A stretch of DNA of 44,091 bases from Bacteroides sp. 214 (GTDB lineage Bacteria > Bacteroidota > Bacteroidia > Bacteroidales > Bacteroidaceae): NCBI RefSeq assembly GCF_010501015.1, contig NZ_QVML01000020.1:1-44091 (forward strand), written 5' to 3'. The translations under genes and the position numbers were made by a program. Position 1 is the stretch's first letter; every line of letters begins with the position of its first letter. A model generated the notes under the pieces. It did no database searches. It was not told where the DNA came from and saw nothing but the letters and a program-made list of their open reading frames with translations. Shown piece by piece: positions 43,846 to 44,091 of the stretch.

Positions 43846-43918
43846 GCGGAAGTAGCTCAGTTGATAGAGCATTAGCCTTCCAAGCTGAGGGTCGCGGGTT
43901 TGAGCCCCGTCTTCCGCT
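43846..43918 (+). tRNA. tRNA-Gly (TCC)
   Basis: A 73-nt tRNA. The acceptor arms GCGGAAG and CTTCCGC pair, the D arm is AGCTCAGTTGATAGAGC, the anticodon loop CTTCCAA reads TCC, and the T arm is GCGGGTTTGAGCCCCGT. CCA is not encoded. It is co-transcribed with tRNA-Tyr. Confidence 0.96.
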
Positions 43919-43925
43919 CTACAAA

Positions 43926-43954
43926 AGAGAACCTCTAAAAGGTTCTCTTTTTTT
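43926..43954 (+). terminator. Terminator of the tRNA unit
   Basis: AGAGAACC (43926-43933) pairs with GGTTCTCT (43941-43948) around a 7-nt loop, followed by a T-run. It lies 7 bp after tRNA-Gly. Confidence 0.88.
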
Positions 43955-44027
43955 GGGATCAACGTAAAAACCTGAGGGATTTTATTTTTATGGGATCAAC
44001 GTAAAAACCTGAGGGATTTTATTTTTA
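43954..44027. repeat. Tandem 37-bp direct repeat
   Basis: Two identical 37-bp units (43954-43990 and 43991-44027), each starting TGGGATCAACGTAAAAACCT. They follow the tRNA terminator directly and contain no open frame. Position next to a tRNA gene raises the question of an integration site, but no integrase is visible before the window ends. Confidence 0.7.
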
Positions 44028-44091
44028 TGCATAAATATTTGTCAGCCTGTATATAAAGAATTCCCTTTCCCTTACTCCTCTGAACTGTGCT

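Noticed and set aside
43669..43875. 68-codon frame over ribH end and tRNAs
   Set aside because: It reads through tRNA-Tyr and into tRNA-Gly.

Overview
The window looks like a chromosome segment of a Bacteroidota, most likely order Bacteroidales. The evidence is repeated -7 promoter elements of the TAnnTTTG type, many lipoproteins of fimbrillin/GLUG type, type IX secretion (T9SS) C-terminal sorting domains on giant secreted proteins, AraC regulators fused to membrane or TPR sensors, and a recF-DUF721-TPR-ribH neighbourhood that I recall from this order. I cannot name the genus; T9SS cargo suggests a Dysgonomonas/Parabacteroides/Porphyromonas-like lineage (inference).

Layout. 1-26.8 kb is almost all minus strand. 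Read in transcription order it holds guaA, two tandem paralogous TPR-AraC regulators, a small GIY-YIG-like protein, a giant ~3195-residue LamG surface protein with a T9SS signal, a small lipoprotein, an OmpA-type barrel protein, a 2626-residue subtilisin-like protease with a T9SS signal, and a second outer-membrane barrel. Each giant cargo is thus followed by an outer-membrane barrel gene. 26.8-27.9 kb is a gene-free, repeat-rich stretch. mscL and gap are divergent at 27.9-29.5 kb, followed by a REP-like intergenic element.

30.1-37.1 kb is a plus-strand run: M3 peptidase lipoprotein, small lipoprotein, dCMP deaminase, S41 protease, 5-formyltetrahydrofolate cyclo-ligase (overlapping the protease by 89 bp), a 68-residue peptide, and a fimbrillin/GLUG lipoprotein. 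It meets head-on, across a bidirectional terminator, a mirror-image cassette on the minus strand: 7-TM AraC regulator, 66-residue paralogous peptide, and a paralogous fimbrillin/GLUG lipoprotein. The window closes with DUF721 and recF (minus), a TPR protein and ribH (plus), tRNA-Tyr and tRNA-Gly.

Most interesting system: the 35.4-40.9 kb island. The two short peptides share conserved ends around a variable Gly/Ser/Thr-rich middle, and each sits just upstream of a fimbrillin-like lipoprotein. The promoter of the 7-TM AraC gene and the promoter of peptide B carry the same 31-bp site (23/31 identical) at nearly the same distance from the -7 element. The site contains direct half-sites spaced 21 bp, as expected for an AraC-family operator. 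This suggests an autoregulated membrane-sensor circuit controlling a peptide plus surface lipoprotein. A second set of 21-22 bp phased direct repeats lies upstream of the LamG operon, next to the TPR-AraC pair.
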